Assembly: GCA_965224275.1 (NCBI GenBank) | Contig: CBDCYR010000006.1 | Coordinates: 124,001 to 188,000, forward strand | Direction of reading: 5' to 3' | DNA length: 64,000 nucleotides | From: CAUZWH01 sp965224275 | Lineage (GTDB): Bacteria > Pseudomonadota > Alphaproteobacteria > SHVV01 | Shown: positions 60,822 through 64,000 of the stretch, piece by piece | Layout of the letters: every line of letters starts with the position of its first letter | How positions within the stretch are numbered: position 1 is the stretch's first letter | The notes under the pieces: model-generated | Databases searched by the model: none | Told to the model about the DNA's origin: nothing | Seen by the model: only the letters and a program-made list of their open reading frames with translations | Position numbers and translations under genes: made by a program

Positions 60822-62108
60822 ATGCTTTCGCGCGAAGACAACGAACGCATCACCCGAGTTGGACCCGGCACGCCGATGGGCGAGTTGATGCGCCGGTATT
60901 GGGTTCCCGCCGCAACGACTGCGGAACTCGAGGCTGATGGCGCCCCGATCCGCGTCAAGCTGCTGGGGGAAAAACTGGTCGCATTTCGCGATAGCGACGG
61001 CCGGGTCGGTCTGCTCGAGGAATTCTGCGCCCATCGTTGCGCGTCACTGTTCCTCGGCCGCAACGAAGAGAGTGGCTTACGCTGCGTCTACCATGGCTGG
61101 AAATACGACGTCGAAGGACGCTTGATCGATCAACCGACCGAACCCGTGGGCAAGGACTTCAAAGACAAGATCCAGCTCACCGCCTACCCCACGGTCGAAC
61201 GCGGCGGCCTTGTGTGGGCTTTTATGGGGCCGGCCGCGAAGATGCCGCCGCCGCCAGACTTTTGCTGGGCGATCGTACCGGAAACGCATCGCTTCACAGA
61301 GAAGAGCTGGGAGGAGTGCAATTGGCTGCAAGCCCTGGAAGGTGGGGTCGATTCGTTCCATGTGGCGACGCTGCATCGAACCATGCGTAATCTCGAAGCC
61401 AACGCCGGGGTTACCGGTATCTGGACCAAACCGCACGCTGTTGAGGACGAGGTCGAGCGCACCGACTACGGCCATATCTACGCGTCGTCCCGGCCCATGC
61501 CGGACGGTCGCAAATGGGTCCGGATCTATCATTTCGTCATGCCCTTCCACGTTCAATTCGCGCTCGAACTCGGCCACGGCGAAACCGATGAAGAAAATTA
61601 CATGCCACAGGCCAGTGGCAATGCGTGGGTGCCGATGGATGACGAGAACACCATGTTCTACACCTGGACCGCGCGGTTTGGAGACCAGCCGATTAACGAT
61701 GAAGACCGGGCCTGGCGGGCTCGCATCGGCGGTCGCGGACCCGGCGAACAGACCGCCGATTACCGTAAGGTGCGCAACAAAGACGTCGATTGGATGATCG
61801 ACCGGGAAAAACAAAAGACCGAGACCTTCTCCGGCGTCGACGGCATTGCCACCCAAGATCACGCCGTTCAGGAAAGCATGGGACCGATCGTCGACCGCAC
61901 CGGTGAGCATCTGGGCACCACCGATCGCGCCGTGGTCGTCATGCGCAGCGTCCTGCTCGATGCCGTCGACACTGTCGAAGCCGGTGGCGACCCGCCTGGC
62001 GCCGACGCCAGTTTTTATGACGTTTTCCCAACCGAACGCATCATCGCCGGCGATGCCGACTGGCGTACTGAACTGCGACCGCTTTATTATCGCCAAGCTG
62101 CCGAATGA
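60822..62108 (+). CDS. Rieske oxygenase, phthalate-dioxygenase-like
   Basis: A 428-aa ring-hydroxylating oxygenase catalytic subunit. Rieske ligands: C69-x-H71 (EFCAHRCASLFLG) and C88-x2-H91 (RCVYHGWKYD). The catalytic iron site is in ALEGGVDSFHVATLH. Overall resembles the phthalate 4,5-dioxygenase/vanillate demethylase-like branch and is clearly different from the pair at 51372-53679. It lies between the M24 gene and a 2OG oxygenase on the same strand; with the ABC importer gene downstream this may be a catabolic unit for an aromatic or nitrogen-containing compound. Confidence 0.92.
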   Translation: MLSREDNERITRVGPGTPMGELMRRYWVPAATTAELEADGAPIRVKLLGEKLVAFRDSDGRVGLLEEFCAHRCASLFLGRNEESGLRCVYHGWKYDVEGRLIDQPTEPVGKDFKDKIQLTAYPTVERGGLVWAFMGPAAKMPPPPDFCWAIVPETHRFTEKSWEECNWLQALEGGVDSFHVATLHRTMRNLEANAGVTGIWTKPHAVEDEVERTDYGHIYASSRPMPDGRKWVRIYHFVMPFHVQFALELGHGETDEENYMPQASGNAWVPMDDENTMFYTWTARFGDQPINDEDRAWRARIGGRGPGEQTADYRKVRNKDVDWMIDREKQKTETFSGVDGIATQDHAVQESMGPIVDRTGEHLGTTDRAVVVMRSVLLDAVDTVEAGGDPPGADASFYDVFPTERIIAGDADWRTELRPLYYRQAAE

Positions 62109-62145
62109 GGGGCTGAAAAGCCGACCTGCAAGCGCGGAGATACCT

Positions 62146-63132
62146 ATGGCCGGTACCAAGTACGAAATTCCGATTGTCGATGTCAGCCCGCTGATCAATG
62201 GCGAGCCCGATGGCGCCGCGCGGGTTGGCAAGGAAGTCGCCAAAGCATGCGATTCGGTTGGATTTTTCTACGCTGTCGGCCATGGCGTCCCGACGGGAGT
62301 GATCGAGGGCGCATTCGCGCAATCCGAGCGTTTCTTCGCCTGGCCGGTCGAGGAACGCATGAAGATCAAGGTCGATGAGTTCTCGCGCGGCTATTTCCCG
62401 CTCGAACAGATCAGCCACCCCGAAGGCAAAGGCGTCGCCGACCTCAAGGAGAGCTTTGATTTTGGCCTCGACGTGCCGCTCGACGATCCGGACGTGATCG
62501 CCGGCAAGCTGCATGGTCCCAATCGCTGGCCTGATTTGCCGGACTTTCGCGAACCCGTCGAAACCTATTTCGAGACGGTCCGTGATTTTGGCTTCAAGCT
62601 ACTGCCGGCATTTGCCGCCGCGCTCGATCTACCGCTCGATTTTTTCCAGAAGCTGTATCGGCCACGGCCCATCGCGCTGATGCGGCTGATCCGTTATCCG
62701 CCGCCTCCGGCCGATGCGCCCGACCGTCAACTGGCGGCCGCAGCCCACACCGACTATGGCATGATGACGATCCTGGCCCAAGATGCGGCCGGCGGACTAC
62801 AGCTCAAGCCGCGCGATTCCGAGTGGTTTGCGGCGCCCTGCATCCCCAATTCATTCATCATCAATCTCGGCGATCTGCTCGCCCAATGGACCAACGGGCG
62901 CTTCATGTCGATGCCGCATCGCGTGGTTCACAACCAGGACAAGCACAGGCTCTCGATTGCGTTGTTCTATCACCCTACCTTCGATACCAGGGTCGAGTGC
63001 CTGCCGACTTGCCAGTCCCCCGATAATCCGCCGAAATTCGAGCCCGTAAGCTTCGGCGAATACATTCTCGGTAAATACGGTAAGATCTTCGTGCATGAGC
63101 ATCGCGGGAGCGAACGCACGGCGGCAGAATAA
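62146..63132 (+). CDS. Isopenicillin N synthase-like 2OG/Fe(II) oxygenase
   Basis: A 328-aa nonheme iron oxygenase. N-terminal DIOX_N: IPIVDVSPLINGEPDGAARV to SVGFFYAVGHGVP. Iron ligands: HxD in AAAHTDYGMMTIL and the distal His in MPHRVVHNQDKHRLSIALFY; the RxS motif RLSIALF binds 2-oxoglutarate. The ATG at 62146 has GGAG 6 bases upstream, and 37 bases separate it from the Rieske gene. Substrate unknown. Confidence 0.9.
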   Translation: MAGTKYEIPIVDVSPLINGEPDGAARVGKEVAKACDSVGFFYAVGHGVPTGVIEGAFAQSERFFAWPVEERMKIKVDEFSRGYFPLEQISHPEGKGVADLKESFDFGLDVPLDDPDVIAGKLHGPNRWPDLPDFREPVETYFETVRDFGFKLLPAFAAALDLPLDFFQKLYRPRPIALMRLIRYPPPPADAPDRQLAAAAHTDYGMMTILAQDAAGGLQLKPRDSEWFAAPCIPNSFIINLGDLLAQWTNGRFMSMPHRVVHNQDKHRLSIALFYHPTFDTRVECLPTCQSPDNPPKFEPVSFGEYILGKYGKIFVHEHRGSERTAAE

Positions 63133-63189
63133 GCCGCCGACCCGCACGCGCTTTTTCGACCGGTCTCGTAGGGAGGCGAGCCCGATAGT

Positions 63190-64000
63190 ATGTCAACCAG
63201 CACCCTTGAGTCGGCAGACCAGGCGCCCGTCGCAGTGACGGACGATGCGCCCGCGCGCATCGAACTCAGCGCCGTCAGCAAGGTCTTCGGCACCGAAGCC
63301 GATGGCGAGGTGATGGCGGTCGCGGATGCGACCTTCGCGGTGCGGCAGGGCGAGTTCGTCGCGGTCGTCGGACCCTCCGGCTGCGGCAAGAGCACGGTTC
63401 TCAACATGGTTGCGGGTCTGTTCGATCCGACCGGCGGCGACATCCTCATCGACGGCACCGACGTGCCGGATCGACGGCCCTACTGCGCCTATATGTTCCA
63501 GCGCGATTTACTGCTGCCCTGGCGCACCATTCGCGACAACGTCGCGCTGGGGATCGAAATCCTGGGCACACCGCGCAGCGAGGCGCGTCAGAAAGCGGTC
63601 GCCCTGCTCGACCGTTTCGGCCTTGGCGGATTCGCCAATAAGCGGCCGCCGCAGCTCTCGGGCGGCATGCGCCAACGCGCCGCGTTGATGCGCACGTTGC
63701 TGTGCCCGCGCGAGGTGCTGCTGCTCGATGAACCGTTTGGCGCGCTCGATGCGCTCACCCGGGCCAACATGCAGGAGTGGCTGCTGGAGGTTTGGGAGCA
63801 AGACAATCGCACGGTGCTGTTCATCACCCACGATGTCGAGGAGGCGCTATACCTTGCCGATCGCGTGCTGGTGATGACCGCGCGACCCGGATCGATCAAA
63901 CTCGAAATCCCGATCGATATTGCGCGGCCACGGTCGCGTAAAGTGACGACCTCCGAGTCGTTCAATAAGCTCAAAGAGCAAGTTCTCGACGCGATTCACG
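63190..64000 (+). CDS. ABC transporter ATP-binding protein (nitrate/taurine type), runs off the window
   Basis: ATPase of an importer of the NrtD/SsuB/TauB group. From ATG 63190 about 270 codons are present. Walker A VVGPSGCGKSTVLNM, Q-loop YMFQRDLLLPWRT, signature LSGGMRQRAALMR, Walker B REVLLLDEPFGALD and switch FITHDVEEALYLAD are complete. The DLLLPW after the Q-loop is typical of this group. A permease and a binding protein are expected beyond 64000. It likely imports the substrate of the oxygenases just upstream. Confidence 0.93.
   Translation, partial: MSTSTLESADQAPVAVTDDAPARIELSAVSKVFGTEADGEVMAVADATFAVRQGEFVAVVGPSGCGKSTVLNMVAGLFDPTGGDILIDGTDVPDRRPYCAYMFQRDLLLPWRTIRDNVALGIEILGTPRSEARQKAVALLDRFGLGGFANKRPPQLSGGMRQRAALMRTLLCPREVLLLDEPFGALDALTRANMQEWLLEVWEQDNRTVLFITHDVEEALYLADRVLVMTARPGSIKLEIPIDIARPRSRKVTTSESFNKLKEQVLDAIH

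Noticed and set aside
61077..62243. 388-codon antisense frame over the Rieske oxygenase and 2OG oxygenase genes
   Set aside because: Antisense to two convincing genes and spans their intergenic gap; typical GC-codon shadow.

Overview
The window looks like chromosomal DNA of an alphaproteobacterium, probably of the Rhodospirillales type. This is inferred from the GC-rich sequence and dense coding, from the gene block FYDLN-domain protein / aroA / cmk / rpsA at the left end, from a lone fliG, and from many TRAP, Rieske and xanthine-dehydrogenase-type catabolic genes. It is a housekeeping edge followed by a large accessory region that mobile elements have heavily remodelled.

Left edge (1-3165): rpsA (partial), cmk and aroA on the minus strand, divergent from a FYDLN-domain gene, then tRNA-Ala(GGC) with a strong hairpin terminator. 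Immediately after the tRNA the content becomes accessory (3166-8966): a 424-aa protein of unknown function, a small gene cut by an IS5-family element, an HNH nuclease and an IS256-family element.

Catabolic block 1 (8967-20881): an amidohydrolase, a COG0523 GTPase, a molybdenum hydroxylase made of a small [2Fe-2S] subunit and an unusual Mo+FAD fusion, an enoyl-CoA hydratase and an acyl-CoA ligase. A TRAP transporter (dctPQM order) lies on the opposite strand. Next come fliG, a soluble histidine kinase whose stop codon was hit by the second IS5 copy, and a divergent HxlR/GST pair.

Glycan block (25175-45128): a duplicated and half-decayed glycosyltransferase/FkbM unit, a formyltransferase and a 2OG oxygenase. 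Then follows a long minus-strand operon for a legionaminic-acid-type nonulosonic acid: a TPR/Maf-like protein, legG, a formyltransferase, a PIG-L deacetylase, a neuB paralogue, an spsF-like gene, legB, ptmE-like, legI, a radical SAM gene, legF and legC. The most notable point is that legB and legI are cut by IS elements, legG and the radical SAM gene carry frameshifts, and a MITE-like element sits in front of legC. As read here, the pathway is broken in several places although most joints can be reconstructed exactly. With fliG nearby, flagellin or surface-glycan sialylation is a plausible former role.

Right part (45173-64000): an FAD amine oxidase-like protein. Next is a compact transcription unit coding an AurF-like diiron oxygenase and a 23-aa peptide followed by a terminator, which is the best candidate here for an undescribed peptide-modification system. 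An IS1182-family element separates this unit from an upstream membrane-protein gene and bioB. Then come two aromatic/catabolic clusters: Rieske oxygenases, VOC dioxygenases, OsmC, dienelactone hydrolase, an LLM-class flavoprotein, a DUF427-adenylate cyclase fusion, a creatinase-like M24 gene broken by an IS1595 fragment inside a 232-bp duplication, a third Rieske oxygenase, a 2OG oxygenase and the start of an ABC importer.

Mobile load: three near-identical 932-bp IS5-family copies, one each of IS256, IS110 and IS1182 families, an IS1595 fragment and one MITE-like element. All family names are from reading motifs; no database search was run.
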